Source: Demequinaceae bacterium | GTDB taxonomy: Bacteria; Actinomycetota; Actinomycetes; Actinomycetales; Demequinaceae | Assembly (NCBI GenBank): GCA_016933155.1 | Contig: JAFGBM010000004.1 | Coordinates: 62,001-126,000 of the forward strand | DNA length: 64,000 bases | Reading direction: 5' to 3' | Shown here: positions 26,297 to 35,876 of the stretch, piece by piece | How positions within the stretch are numbered: position 1 is the stretch's first letter | Layout: each line of letters starts with the position of its first letter | Notes under the pieces: model-generated | The model's database searches: none | Told to the model about the DNA's origin: nothing | The model's input: only the letters and a program-made list of their open reading frames with translations | Program-made: the position numbers and the translations under genes

Positions 26297-26760
26297 TCCC
26301 TGTACGCCGGCCAGCCGGATTCCCGGAATCCGGCCAGACCCCGACCGGAAGGCTTGAGGTCGCTGTCGGCTGGCACCTCGCCGGGCTCGTGGCAGACCTT
26401 CACGATGGCGTTCTCGGCGTCGACGAAGACCACTGTCGGGTCGAACCTCCTGGCGTCCTCGTCGCCCAGGTACCCGTAAGCCAGGATGATGATGATGTCC
26501 CCTGGGTGGATATGGTGGGCAGCGGCTCCGTTGATGCAGATCTGGCCGTCCTTGTAGTTCCCGGGAATCGCATAGGTCGTCAGCCGGGCGCCGTTCGTGA
26601 CGTCCAGGACGTCCACCCGCTGGCCCGGCAGGAGATCCGCGGCCTCCATCAACGAAGCGTCGATGGTGATCGAACCCACGTAGTGGAGGTCGGCTTGGGT
26701 GACCGTCGCCCGATGGATCTTGGAGATCATCATTGGCCGGATCAAGGACGGGTGGGTCAC
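26293..26760 (-). CDS. panD: Aspartate 1-decarboxylase
   Basis: Pyruvoyl enzyme making beta-alanine for pantothenate. The self-cleavage site is Gly-Ser in [23 protein letters not shown] and IIILAYG complete the barrel. From the GTG at 26760, which overlaps the panC TGA, it has 155 residues; a start at one of the two adjacent ATGs (26733/26730) would give the usual N-terminus. About 25 extra C-terminal residues (PSGRGLAGF...) exceed the normal length of 115-140 and are dispensable-looking. Coupled between panC and nadB: the beta-alanine and NAD routes both start from aspartate. Confidence 0.94.
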   Translation of the reverse strand: MTHPSLIRPMMISKIHRATVTQADLHYVGSITIDASLMEAADLLPGQRVDVLDVTNGARLTTYAIPGNYKDGQICINGAAAHHIHPGDIIIILAYGYLGDEDARRFDPTVVFVDAENAIVKVCHEPGEVPADSDLKPSGRGLAGFRESGWPAYRE

Positions 26761-27605
26761 TCTGGGTCTCCCTGAATCGTCGCTGGCATGCTGTCGATCA
26801 GACGGGTCTTACCCACTCGGGCCGCGACCACGATCACGACATCTCCACGGTAGTCGGTCGAAACGGCTTCCGCCGACACGGGATCGATGACGTCGAAGTA
26901 GTCGAGGATGAGACCCTGCGCCTGGGCGAGGACGGCGTAGCCTGCCGCGAGCATCGCATCGGGTTTCTCCCCGCTCTCCGCCCGACGACGGGCCTCCATC
27001 AGGGCTCCGCTGAGGACGAGCGCCGTCTCCCTCTCCTCGCGGCTGAGGAACCTGTTCCGGCTCGACATCGCCAACCCGTCCGCCTCCCGCACTGTCGGCA
27101 CGGACACGATCTCGACGGGCAGGGCGAGATCCCTCGCCATCGTGCGGATGGCGATGAGCTGCTGGGCGTCCTTCTCTCCGAAAAGGGCGACGTCGGCCTT
27201 GGTGAGGTTGAACAGTTTGAGGACCACGGTCAGGACCCCGTCGAAATGGCCCGGGCGATGGAGGCCCTCGAAGACCTTGCCGATGCGTCCGGCGGATACC
27301 GTCACGATCGGGTCGCCATCCGGGTACATGTCCTCGACCTCGGGGGCGAAGACGACGTCGACCGCCTCGGAGGCGAGAAGGGTGCAGTCGGCCTCAAGGG
27401 TACGGGGGTATCGCTGGAGGTCGGTGGGATCGGTGAACTGGAGGGGGTTGACGAAGATCGTCACGATGACGTGGCCCCCGGATTCTCGCGCCCGCCTCAC
27501 CAAAGCGAGATGTCCGTCGTGAAGGGCCCCCATCGTCATGACCACGACCCGTCTGCCATCGGGCAGGGCGGACTCGAGTTCCTTGAGGCTGCGGGCCACC
27601 CTCAT
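26757..27605 (-). CDS. panC: Pantothenate synthetase
   Basis: Joins pantoate and beta-alanine using ATP, 282 residues. Class I synthetase-like fold with [12 protein letters not shown] (HIGH-like), FVNPLQF, the adenylate pocket [22 protein letters not shown] and SSRNRFL (KMSKS-like). ATG overlaps the stop of the DUF2520 gene, and its stop overlaps panD. Confidence 0.96.
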   Translation of the reverse strand: MRVARSLKELESALPDGRRVVVMTMGALHDGHLALVRRARESGGHVIVTIFVNPLQFTDPTDLQRYPRTLEADCTLLASEAVDVVFAPEVEDMYPDGDPIVTVSAGRIGKVFEGLHRPGHFDGVLTVVLKLFNLTKADVALFGEKDAQQLIAIRTMARDLALPVEIVSVPTVREADGLAMSSRNRFLSREERETALVLSGALMEARRRAESGEKPDAMLAAGYAVLAQAQGLILDYFDVIDPVSAEAVSTDYRGDVVIVVAARVGKTRLIDSMPATIQGDPE

Positions 27606-28477
27606 CGCGATCCCTCCAGGGCTTCCATGACTCCAGCGTAGGCCTCATCGGAGAGGCGCCCCGATTCGTGGACGAGCCGCGCGGTCGCCCCTCCCAAGAC
27701 CCGATAGGACTCCAGAATGCCCGGACTGTTCTCGAGGGCGGCCACATGGGCGGCCACCGTGCCAGCGTCCCCCCGGACGATGGGACCGGTGAGGGAGGCG
27801 AGGCCCGACTCGCCGACCGCCCCCTCGATCGAGGCGGAGACGAGGGGGCCGAGCAGCCTGCCCGGGTTCTCGACGCCTGCAAGGGAGAGGGCCTCTGCCG
27901 CCTGCGCCACCAACGTCACCACATGGTTGGCCCCATGCGTGATGGCGGCGTGGTACAGCGGTCGCACCTCCTCGTCGACGACGATCCCCTCTCCCCCGAA
28001 CTCGACGACCAGAGCCTGGGCGATGGGAACGTACTGCGGGGGCGCCGTGATGGCGAAAACCGCGTCCCTCATCCGCACCAGGTCGAGGGACGAACCCGTG
28101 AAGGTCATGGCCGGATGGATGGCAAGACAGGCAACCCCGGCATCGGCGGCAGGGGCCATCACCGCCACCCCATGCCGCCCGGCGGCATGGACCGCGATCT
28201 GACCCGGTCTCCAAACCCCTATCGAGGCGAGCCCGGAGGCGAGACCGGCGATCTCGTCGTCGGGGACGGTGAGGAGGACGAGGTCGGCCAGCCGAACGAC
28301 GGCCTCGGGTTCGAGCGCCGGGGTCCCGGGAAGAAGGGTCTCGATGCGGCTGACGCTTGCCTCCGAGACCCCCGACGCCCCGACGATGGTGTGACCCGCC
28401 CCGGCCAGTGCGGCCCCCCATACAGCCCCGACCCGACCGGCCCCGACGACTCCGACCCGGAGGCGGCCCGGCTTCAC
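27602..28477 (-). CDS. Rossmann-like and DUF2520 domain protein
   Basis: Two-domain NAD(P)-dependent dehydrogenase-like protein, 291 residues. N-terminal Rossmann domain with VVGAGRVGAVWGAALAGAGH (about 9-28); C-terminal helical DUF2520 domain, with AIHPAMTFTG near the junction. The overall design is like ketopantoate reductase or pyrroline-carboxylate reductase, but the substrate is unknown. The GTG at 28477 overlaps the stop of the PH-domain gene (GTGA) and its own stop overlaps panC. Persistent placement next to panC in actinobacteria suggests, but does not show, a role in pantothenate supply. Confidence 0.82.
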   Translation of the reverse strand: MKPGRLRVGVVGAGRVGAVWGAALAGAGHTIVGASGVSEASVSRIETLLPGTPALEPEAVVRLADLVLLTVPDDEIAGLASGLASIGVWRPGQIAVHAAGRHGVAVMAPAADAGVACLAIHPAMTFTGSSLDLVRMRDAVFAITAPPQYVPIAQALVVEFGGEGIVVDEEVRPLYHAAITHGANHVVTLVAQAAEALSLAGVENPGRLLGPLVSASIEGAVGESGLASLTGPIVRGDAGTVAAHVAALENSPGILESYRVLGGATARLVHESGRLSDEAYAGVMEALEGSR

Positions 28478-29928
28478 CGAGAAACCGCCTCCATCCACTG
28501 CTCGGGGGTCTGGCGTTTGCGGCCCTCCCGTGCACGCCTCGCCTGGTCCTCGACGAGGGCGATGGCGTCGTCGAGGTCCAGGTGCCCGGCGACGGGCCTC
28601 ACAACTCCCCTCGTCGAGTGAACCTCGATGGTCGCGAGCCGAAGCCACCTCTGAAGGGGACCCTGGCGGATCGCGAGCGACTGGGTCCGTTCGTGCGGGA
28701 TGACGAAGAACTCATGCACGAACAGGCCCCGTCGGATGAGGAGCGCCCGCTCCGTCGCCCGGACTCCTCGACGCCTCCACTGGAACGGGTCGAAGATCCA
28801 CGATCTCGAAGGGCTCGCCGTGAAGCCGTTGTCGGTCCCGACCCCGACCATGGCCGTTGAGATGGTCCCCGTGGGGTCAGGATCGCCGAGGTCGGGAAGG
28901 ACAAGCCAGAGGGCGTCCAGGGCCTGCTGTTTCGGGCCGACGGGCAGCAGGGTCGAGACGGCCTCTCTCTGGTCCTGGTACCCGGCCACGTTGAGCGTGA
29001 TCTTCCACCAGTCGAGTTTCCGCCAGAGGAGTGACTGCTTGATGTTCAGAGCCTGGACCCGACCCGGCGGGACCGTCTGACGTCTGGTGTCGAGAAGCCC
29101 GTGGGAGAGGCGGATGCCGTCTGCGGCGATCCCAGCCCTGAAGCCGGCGTTCGCGTTCAGTTGGGCCCATAAGATGGCCGCCACGCTGAGGACCGCCACG
29201 AGGGCACTGCCCCCGGTCCCGGCATTCGACGCAGTCGAGTCGACCTCGGCCAGCCAAGTCATCGACGAACCGACGAGCAGGACGAAGAACACCACGGCCA
29301 CGAAGGTCCACGACACGAAGATCGAACCGATGAGGCGCCCTAGGGGGACGTCGTATACCGGACGGTCGGGAGCGGCGACGGCGGCTGCCCGGGTCTCGGA
29401 GCGCGACGCGACGCCGTCTTCGGGCTCGGCCCTTTCCTCCGCGGCTCCCCTGTATCCGGATGCCAGGGCGAGGACCTCGTTGCGGAGAACCTCGGCCTCC
29501 TCCACCTTGAGGAACTTGATGCTGACCGTCGAGGCTCGCCCCCCCGCGACCTCGATCCTGGCCTCCGCGAACCCGAAGACCCTCGCGAAAAGGGGCTGGA
29601 CGACGTCGACGGCCTGAAGGCGGTCGAGCCGCGCCTGCCGTTGCTGCTTGAAGAGGATCCCCTTGCGTTGATAGACCGCGTCGTCACCGATGCGATACTC
29701 GTTGACCCTCCAGGCGAGGAACGCGATGCCCACGACGATCAGGCCGCCGACGAGAATCCCAAGGGTCAGGATGAGGAGGAGGGGCGCTTCCCCGGACCTC
29801 TCCGAGTCCTGCATGAAACCCGCATACATCGCGATCACCACGGCCACCATCCCCTGAAGGGCGTTGATGAAGGGCGTGACGACGTGGGCGCGGGTCCACT
29901 CCCGCGGCGCGGCCGTGGGTACGCTCAC
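28474..29928 (-). CDS. PH-domain membrane protein (YdbT type)
   Basis: Protein of 484 residues with repeated bacterial PH (bPH_2) domains and paired transmembrane helices: helices about 19-35 and 48-66, a PH domain (70-155), a second helix pair about 205-270, then two further PH-like segments (GLLDTRRQTVPPGRVQALNI near 300 and RRGLFVHEFFVIPHERTQSLAI near 420). Homologous to Bacillus YdbT, whose role is poorly known (envelope stress, bacteriocin tolerance). The GTG start overlaps the stop of the smaller YdbS-type gene. Probably works as a pair with it. Confidence 0.8.
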   Translation of the reverse strand: MSVPTAAPREWTRAHVVTPFINALQGMVAVVIAMYAGFMQDSERSGEAPLLLILTLGILVGGLIVVGIAFLAWRVNEYRIGDDAVYQRKGILFKQQRQARLDRLQAVDVVQPLFARVFGFAEARIEVAGGRASTVSIKFLKVEEAEVLRNEVLALASGYRGAAEERAEPEDGVASRSETRAAAVAAPDRPVYDVPLGRLIGSIFVSWTFVAVVFFVLLVGSSMTWLAEVDSTASNAGTGGSALVAVLSVAAILWAQLNANAGFRAGIAADGIRLSHGLLDTRRQTVPPGRVQALNIKQSLLWRKLDWWKITLNVAGYQDQREAVSTLLPVGPKQQALDALWLVLPDLGDPDPTGTISTAMVGVGTDNGFTASPSRSWIFDPFQWRRRGVRATERALLIRRGLFVHEFFVIPHERTQSLAIRQGPLQRWLRLATIEVHSTRGVVRPVAGHLDLDDAIALVEDQARRAREGRKRQTPEQWMEAVSR

Positions 29929-30404
29929 AGCCCCGCCAACTTCGCCTCGCCACGGGTGGTCAGCCGGTCTCTCAGGCGTGCGGCCTCCTCGGTCGGGACC
30001 CCGGAAATGTGGGCGTCGCTCCCCGGGGACGCGGTGTGCAACTGGACCCTGGCGATCCCCAGTCCGCGGGAGAGGGGGCCAGCCTCGACATCGACGAATT
30101 GCATGCGGCCGTACGGCACGACCGTGACCCGCCGGAACAACCGCCCTCGCCTCACCATGAGGTCATCGTCGCGCTCGGCCCAGGCGTGCGCGGAAACCTG
30201 CCGGACGATGATCCATGAGACCCACACCCCCAGGAGGAGCAGAGTGATCGGGAGGACCCACCAAGCCGAGCCCTCACTCGAGGCGACGACGAGGGCGGGA
30301 GCCGCAAGGCAGGCGACGAAGATCCACCACAGCACAAGCCGGGCGGTAGCCAGTCGGGACGAGACGGAAATCCACGTAACCCCAGGGGGAGAGAACCATG
30401 TCAT
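29925..30404 (-). CDS. PH-domain membrane protein (YdbS type)
   Basis: Protein of 159 residues with two transmembrane helices (about 22-42 and 47-68), then a single bacterial PH domain containing RRGRLFRRVTVVPYGRMQFVDV-like strands. Partner of the overlapping YdbT-type gene. Function not established in the family. Confidence 0.78.
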   Translation of the reverse strand: MTWFSPPGVTWISVSSRLATARLVLWWIFVACLAAPALVVASSEGSAWWVLPITLLLLGVWVSWIIVRQVSAHAWAERDDDLMVRRGRLFRRVTVVPYGRMQFVDVEAGPLSRGLGIARVQLHTASPGSDAHISGVPTEEAARLRDRLTTRGEAKLAGL

Positions 30405-30445
30405 GTCGGTAGTCTGCCACGCCTTGCCGAGCCCGGATGGTCTGT

Positions 30446-30922
30446 CTAGGCGGCCTCCGGAGAAATCTCGATGAACTCATCGTCGTCGTCATCGTCGTCG
30501 ATCGCACACCATCTCTCCGCGATCCAGCCGGCGGCGAGCAGCAGTCCTGACGCGATCGTGGCGAGGATGGCCGCCTCGATGAAGGCCCTCCTCGGGGGAT
30601 GGCTCCAGTACCCGGCGAGCGCCATGGCGTAGCCCCCATACACCCCCATGAGGGCGGCCCCCGTCAAGGCGGCGGCCTGGGCGAAAAGCGCCGTCCTGAC
30701 CGCCTGAAAGGGACTGAGGCCCGGCCTCTTCCCGGAGCGATACTGCCGAACCTCCCAGCCCAGCCACAGGGCGGCACCGGCTGCGATCATGAGGGAGAGG
30801 GGCACGGTCCACGGAACAGGCAGGGGAGACCCCTTCTCGGAGATGAGGAGATTCACCCCCCAACTGAGGATGCCGAGCCCGAGCATGACCGCGCCGATGC
30901 GCCGCCACGTCAGACGGGCCAC
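30446..30922 (-). CDS. DUF3180 family membrane protein
   Basis: Small actinobacterial membrane protein, 158 residues, with four predicted helices (about 10-27, 36-55, 77-100 and 112-133) and a highly acidic C-terminus containing seven consecutive Asp. GTG start 3 bp after folBK. DUF3180 genes almost always follow folK in actinobacteria; the function is unknown. Confidence 0.8.
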   Translation of the reverse strand: MARLTWRRIGAVMLGLGILSWGVNLLISEKGSPLPVPWTVPLSLMIAAGAALWLGWEVRQYRSGKRPGLSPFQAVRTALFAQAAALTGAALMGVYGGYAMALAGYWSHPPRRAFIEAAILATIASGLLLAAGWIAERWCAIDDDDDDDEFIEISPEAA

Positions 30923-30925
30923 GGA

Positions 30926-32008
30926 CTACGCCCCTGGGCTGGGGGTCCCCGACTGCGCCGCCCGGGCTGAAAGGACGGACGCGGGATCCCAAGGATTCTG
31001 GACCACGGTGAGACCCGCGGCGTCTGGAGCCGCGGTCGCCAGGTCGTGGACCTTGCCTCCGGTCGAGCCCGCGGATGCGGGCAGGACGGCCGCGGGGTCG
31101 ATGGCCGCCCACGGGGCCAGCACGAAGGCCCTCAGGCAGGCCCTCGGGTGGGGAATCACGAGATCGAGCGAGGACGCGACGAGATCGCCGTAGGTGATGA
31201 GGTCGATGTCCAGGGTGCGCGGACCCTCCTGGACCGATCTCTCCCGCCCGTGGATCATCTCAATCCCCTGACAGATGTGGAGGAGGGCGCGGGCGGAGAG
31301 ACTCGTCTCAATCTTGACGACGGCATTGAGGAAGTCGGGCTGAGGGGGGCCGCCCACCGGCTTCGTCGCCACCAGCGGCGAGACGGAGACGATCCCGATT
31401 CCCTCCAGTCGGCCGAGATCCTCGACCGCACGCGCGAGGGTGTACTCGACATCACCGAGGTTGCCGCCGATCGCGAGGACGACGGGTACGGGCCTGGAGG
31501 GTCGCTCGTCGAGGACATCCTTGGGGGGCGGCACGGCCTCGGGGGACAGGGGATCGTCGGCGAGGCCTGCGGCCGATCCGATCCGCCGATCCGACCAGAT
31601 GTCTCCGCCCTTGAGTTCGCGACGGATCTGGACATAGACGTCGCCGAAGGGCACCCCCAGGTCGACACCCGGCTTGTGGATGATGACGTCGACGACGAGA
31701 GCCGCACCCAATTCGAGGACGCCCCGGGCGATGCGTTCCGCCACGGTCTCGATGAGGTCGGCGGGTTCGCCCGTCAGGCGGGCGACAACCTCCTTGGCCA
31801 CCTCCCCATAGTCGACGGTCTTCGCTATCTCGTCCGAACGGGCGGCCGCTCGTGTGTCGAGGTGGACGACGACATCGACGACAAAGGACTGCGGGGTCTC
31901 TTTCTCCTGGGGGAGCACCCCGTGTTTCGCCATCGCTTGAATGCCCTCGATGACGACGGTGTCGAGCTGGATTCCATGCCATAGGTACGGCGAGCAGTTC
32001 ACTCCCAT
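30926..32008 (-). CDS. Fused dihydroneopterin aldolase / HPPK
   Basis: Bifunctional folate enzyme of 360 residues. The FolB domain (about 12-130, DTVVIEGIQAMAKHG...) cleaves dihydroneopterin to 6-hydroxymethyldihydropterin. After a Pro-rich linker, the FolK domain (about 180-330) pyrophosphorylates it: AIGGNLGD, KPVGGPPQPDFLNAVVKI and GPRTLDIDLITYGD. FolB-FolK fusions are known in actinobacteria. The ATG at 32008 with AAGGATGAGGG upstream is the most likely start. Its neighbours folP and folE supply the preceding and following steps. Confidence 0.93.
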   Translation of the reverse strand: MGVNCSPYLWHGIQLDTVVIEGIQAMAKHGVLPQEKETPQSFVVDVVVHLDTRAAARSDEIAKTVDYGEVAKEVVARLTGEPADLIETVAERIARGVLELGAALVVDVIIHKPGVDLGVPFGDVYVQIRRELKGGDIWSDRRIGSAAGLADDPLSPEAVPPPKDVLDERPSRPVPVVLAIGGNLGDVEYTLARAVEDLGRLEGIGIVSVSPLVATKPVGGPPQPDFLNAVVKIETSLSARALLHICQGIEMIHGRERSVQEGPRTLDIDLITYGDLVASSLDLVIPHPRACLRAFVLAPWAAIDPAAVLPASAGSTGGKVHDLATAAPDAAGLTVVQNPWDPASVLSARAAQSGTPSPGA

Positions 32009-32024
32009 GCCCTCATCCTTCCCT

Positions 32025-32834
32025 CTAACGGGCGGCCTGCCAAGCATTGACGACGTGAACTACGTCTCTTGCGGCTCTGACGTCATGCACCCGGACGGCC
32101 CAAACCCCGTGGGCAGCGGCCAGGGCGGTCACCGCCGACGTCGCGTTCTCACGCGACAGCGGGCCATCGTCTCGGGGCAGGACGGAACCCAGGAAGCGCT
32201 TGCGCGAGGCCCCCACCATCACGCGGTGCCCGAGTCCTTGCAGGCACTCCAGGTGGGCGAGAAGGGGCCAATTGCTGTCGGCGACCTTCGCGAAGCCCAG
32301 TCCCGGATCGAGGATGATCCGGTCGGCGTCGACCCCGGCCCCGACGAGGGCCTCGACCCGTTCCTCAAGCTCATCCCTCACCTCGCTGACCACATCCTGA
32401 TAGCGGTCGAAGGCGTCCATGTCGCCGGACGGGGCCCTCCAATGCATGGCTACGTAGTCCACCCCCGCCTCGGCGACGAGGGGCGCCATGGCCGGATCGG
32501 CTAGCCCTCCGGACACATCGTTGATGATCGCGGCACCCGCGTCGATGGCCGCGGCCGCGGTGGACGCTCTCATGGTGTCCACGCTGACGGTGATCCCCTC
32601 GTGGACAAGGGCCATGACGACGGGACGCACCCTGCCCATCTCGATGTTCGCGTCGACCCGCTCCGCTCCGGGCCTGGTCGATTCCCCGCCGACGTCGACG
32701 ATGTCCGCCCCGTCGTCCCTCAACTCCAATCCCTTGGCGATGGCCAGATCGATGTCCTCCCACCGTCCCCCATCCGAAAAGGAGTCAGGGGTGACATTCA
32801 GGACCCCCATGACCAGGCACCTCGACGGATCCAT
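32025..32834 (-). CDS. folP: Dihydropteroate synthase
   Basis: Condenses hydroxymethyldihydropterin pyrophosphate with p-aminobenzoate, 269 residues, TIM barrel. Motifs: MGVLNVTPDSFSDGG (pterin/metal loop), VDVGGESTRPGA, INDVSGG and the C-terminal RVHDVRAARDV with the conserved Arg/His. Target of sulfonamides. Starts 3 bp after folE. Confidence 0.97.
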   Translation of the reverse strand: MDPSRCLVMGVLNVTPDSFSDGGRWEDIDLAIAKGLELRDDGADIVDVGGESTRPGAERVDANIEMGRVRPVVMALVHEGITVSVDTMRASTAAAAIDAGAAIINDVSGGLADPAMAPLVAEAGVDYVAMHWRAPSGDMDAFDRYQDVVSEVRDELEERVEALVGAGVDADRIILDPGLGFAKVADSNWPLLAHLECLQGLGHRVMVGASRKRFLGSVLPRDDGPLSRENATSAVTALAAAHGVWAVRVHDVRAARDVVHVVNAWQAAR

Positions 32835-32837
32835 GGC

Positions 32838-33401
32838 CTAGCCCTCGACGATCAGGCTCATCGCCTCGGCACGGGTCGCGGCGTCACGCATGACACCCCT
32901 GACGGCGGAGGTCACCGCCCTGGCCGACGGCTTCCGAACCCCCCGCATGGACATGCACAGGTGTTCGCATTCGAGGACGACGATGACCCCTCGCGCCCCG
33001 ACGGTCTCCACCAGGGCGTCGGCGATCTCGGTGGCGAGCCGCTCCTGGACCTGGGGCCTCCTCGCATACACCTCGACGAGCCGGGCAACCTTGGACAAGC
33101 CCGTGATACGTCCGTCCTCTCCGGGGATGTAGGCCACGTGGGCGACCCCGTGAAACGGCAGAAGGTGATGCTCGCACACCGAGTAGACCTCGATATTCTT
33201 CACGAGGATCATCTCGTGGTGCCCCAACTCGAAGACCGCAGACAGCGCTTCCTTCGGATCCTGGCCGATCCCCTGGAACAGTTCCTCGTACGAACGGGCG
33301 ACCCGACTCGGGGTCTCCCGCAAGCCGTCCCTCTCCGGGTCCTCCCCGATGGCGAGCAGAATCTCCTTGACGGCCTTCTCGATCCTGGGTCGGTCGATCA
33401 T
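32838..33401 (-). CDS. folE: GTP cyclohydrolase I
   Basis: First enzyme of folate synthesis, converting GTP to dihydroneopterin triphosphate, 187 residues, type I zinc enzyme. Cys and His ligands appear in [12 protein letters not shown] and in [10 protein letters not shown]. The ATG overlaps the ftsH stop (ATGA). Confidence 0.97.
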   Translation of the reverse strand: MIDRPRIEKAVKEILLAIGEDPERDGLRETPSRVARSYEELFQGIGQDPKEALSAVFELGHHEMILVKNIEVYSVCEHHLLPFHGVAHVAYIPGEDGRITGLSKVARLVEVYARRPQVQERLATEIADALVETVGARGVIVVLECEHLCMSMRGVRKPSARAVTSAVRGVMRDAATRAEAMSLIVEG

Positions 33402-35275
33402 CCCTTCACCCCCTGGGGCACGTAACCGGACGACCAGGGCTTCCGCCTGGGCACCTTCCGGACGTTCTCGAATATCTCCTCCAGCCGATCCTGGAGGAGC
33501 GTCTCCTTCTCCAGCAGCTCCTCTGCCATCTGGTCGAGGATCTTCCGGTTCAGGGCAAGGGCCGCTCCGGCCTCCCGCATCGCCCCGTCCAGGAGGGCCT
33601 TGACCTCGGCGTCGATCTTCGCGGCGATCTGCTCGGAGTAATCCCGATTGTGGCCGATGTCCCGGCCGAGGAAGACCTCCCCCGATCCCGCCGTCAGCCG
33701 AACGGAGCCGATCGCCGTGCTCATGCCGAACGATGTCACCATCTCCCGTGCGATCTCCGTCGCCTTGGCGATGTCGTTCGAAGCGCCGGTTGAGGGGTCC
33801 CCGAAGACGATCTCCTCGGAGAGCCTGCCTCCCATGGCGTACGCCAGGGTGTCGAGGAGCTGGTTGCGGCTCTTGGAATACCGGTCCTCCTCCGGCATGA
33901 CCATGGTGTACCCGAGCGCCTGGCCCCTGGGAAGGATGGTGACCTTGTTGACGGGATCCGTGTGGTGGAGGGACGCGGCTACGAGAGCGTGGCCGCTCTC
34001 GTGATAGGCGGTGACCTTCTTGTCGTGGTCGTTCATGACCCGGGTGCGCTGCTGGGGGCCCCCGATGACCCGATCGATCGCCTCGTCGAGGGCCGAATTG
34101 TCGAGGAGTTTCCTATCCCTGCGCGCCGTCAGCAGCGCCGCCTCGTTCAGGACGTTGGCGAGGTCCGCCCCGGTGAACCCCGGGGTCCGCCGCGCGATCG
34201 CCTGGAAATCGACCTCGGGCGCGATGGGCTTGCCCTTGGCGTGGACCTCGAGGATCTTCTTCCGACCCTTGAGGTCGGGGGCGTCGACGGGCACTTGGCG
34301 GTCGAATCGTCCCGGCCGGAGAAGGGCCGGGTCGAGGATGTCCGGCCGATTCGTCGCGGCGATCAGGATGACGTTGGCATTGACGTCGAATCCGTCCATC
34401 TCGACGAGCATCTGATTGAGGGTCTGCTCCCTCTCGTCGTGCCCCCCGCCGAGCCCCGCTCCCCGGTGTCGCCCGACGGCATCGATCTCGTCTACGAACA
34501 CGATCGCGGGGGCGTTCTTCTTGGCCTGCTCGAATAGGTCCCTCACCCGGCTCGCCCCGACCCCGACGAACATCTCCACAAAATCCGAGCCGGAGATGGA
34601 GAAGAAGGGCACACCCGCCTCGCCCGCCACGGCTCGGGCAAGAAGGGTCTTCCCCGTGCCTGGGGCCCCGTACAGGAGCACGCCCTTGGGGATCTTGGCG
34701 CCGACGGCCTGGAACTTCGCGGGCTTCTCCAGGAATTCCTCGATCTCCCGGAGTTCCTCCACCGCCTCGTCGACCCCGGCCACGTCGTCGAACTTCACCG
34801 TCGGGGTGTCCGGCGTCACGAGGGTCGCCCTGGATCGGCCGAAGCTCATGATCCGCCCCCCGCCGCTCCGCATGCTGAACCAGAGGAAAAAGGCGATCCC
34901 GAGTATGAGGATGAAGGGCAGCACGAAGTTGAAGAGCACCAGCCAGATGCTCCCCTGGGGCACCTCCGCGTTGTATCCCAGCGTGGGATGGGAGGCTTCG
35001 ATCGCCTCAATCACCGCCTCTCCCTGGGGATACAGATAGAAGAACTGGATGTGCTTTCCGTAATCCTCTATCTCCTCGGTGAAGGTCACCTCCACCCTCT
35101 GATCGCCGTCGACGACCTTCACCTGTTCGACTTGTCCTGAGGCGAGCAGGTCGAATCCCACAGAGGTGTCGACTCTGGTGACTGGGGTGCCCGCCTGACT
35201 CGACACGATGAGGACGATGACGGCCCCTATGACAAGCCAGAGGGTCAGGTGACGAAGAAGGGAGCGGCTTTTCAT
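33398..35275 (-). CDS. ftsH: Membrane ATP-dependent zinc metalloprotease FtsH
   Basis: AAA+ protease degrading unassembled membrane proteins and some regulators, 625 residues. Two transmembrane helices (about 8-26 and 110-130) flank a short external domain; then AAA ATPase with Walker A GAPGTGKT near 207, Walker [15 protein letters not shown] arginines in RPGRFDRQ, and the M41 protease domain with zinc motif HESGH near 425. The C-terminal tail is short and lacks the long extension seen in mycobacteria. Between hpt and folE, as in many actinobacteria. Confidence 0.97.
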   Translation of the reverse strand: MKSRSLLRHLTLWLVIGAVIVLIVSSQAGTPVTRVDTSVGFDLLASGQVEQVKVVDGDQRVEVTFTEEIEDYGKHIQFFYLYPQGEAVIEAIEASHPTLGYNAEVPQGSIWLVLFNFVLPFILILGIAFFLWFSMRSGGGRIMSFGRSRATLVTPDTPTVKFDDVAGVDEAVEELREIEEFLEKPAKFQAVGAKIPKGVLLYGAPGTGKTLLARAVAGEAGVPFFSISGSDFVEMFVGVGASRVRDLFEQAKKNAPAIVFVDEIDAVGRHRGAGLGGGHDEREQTLNQMLVEMDGFDVNANVILIAATNRPDILDPALLRPGRFDRQVPVDAPDLKGRKKILEVHAKGKPIAPEVDFQAIARRTPGFTGADLANVLNEAALLTARRDRKLLDNSALDEAIDRVIGGPQQRTRVMNDHDKKVTAYHESGHALVAASLHHTDPVNKVTILPRGQALGYTMVMPEEDRYSKSRNQLLDTLAYAMGGRLSEEIVFGDPSTGASNDIAKATEIAREMVTSFGMSTAIGSVRLTAGSGEVFLGRDIGHNRDYSEQIAAKIDAEVKALLDGAMREAGAALALNRKILDQMAEELLEKETLLQDRLEEIFENVRKVPRRKPWSSGYVPQGVKG

Positions 35276-35309
35276 GGTAGGACGACTCTACGCCGAGCCC
35301 CGGCGCCGG

Positions 35310-35876
35310 TCACTCCGCGTCCTCGGCATACACATGGGGGGCCAACAGGGCGACGTAGGGGAGGCCGCGGAACCTCTCCGCGTAGTCGAGGCCGAAGCCG
35401 ACGACGAAGGCGTTCGGGATGTCGATTCCCACGTACTTGACGGGGACGTTGACCACGGCGGCCTCGGGCTTGCGGAGAAGGGTCGCGACCTCGACGGACA
35501 GCGCCCCTCGCGACCTCAGGTTTCCGAGCAACCAGGAGAGAGTGCGGCCGGAGTCGACGATGTCCTCGACGATGAGGACGTGCCTGCCGGTGAGGTCGGC
35601 ATCGAGGTCCTTGAGGATCCTCACGACGCCCGAGCTCCGTGTTCCAGCCCCGTACGACGAGACGGCCATCCAGTCCATGGCCACCCCGGGGGGAAGGCGA
35701 CGGGCGAGGTCGGCCATGACCATCACCGCCCCTTTGAGCACCCCCACCAGCAGAAGCGACGAAGGGTCCGTGTAATCCGATCGGATCTCCCCCGCAAGGC
35801 GGTCGAGGGCGGCGGAGATGTCCGCCTCCGTCGCCACGATCCCGTCGAGGTCGGAGGCCAGCTCGTCCATCGTCAC
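35310..35876 (-). CDS. hpt: Hypoxanthine phosphoribosyltransferase
   Basis: Purine salvage enzyme, 188 residues from the GTG at 35876 that overlaps the tilS stop; an ATG two codons later is equally possible. PRPP-binding loop VLIVEDIVDSGRTL near 110, ILVG-type loop LLVGVLKGA near 42 and YVGIDIPNAFVVGFGLDY near the C-terminus. The frame stays open far upstream, but that part is an antisense-free shadow of tilS in another frame. Confidence 0.94.
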   Translation of the reverse strand: MTMDELASDLDGIVATEADISAALDRLAGEIRSDYTDPSSLLLVGVLKGAVMVMADLARRLPPGVAMDWMAVSSYGAGTRSSGVVRILKDLDADLTGRHVLIVEDIVDSGRTLSWLLGNLRSRGALSVEVATLLRKPEAAVVNVPVKYVGIDIPNAFVVGFGLDYAERFRGLPYVALLAPHVYAEDAE

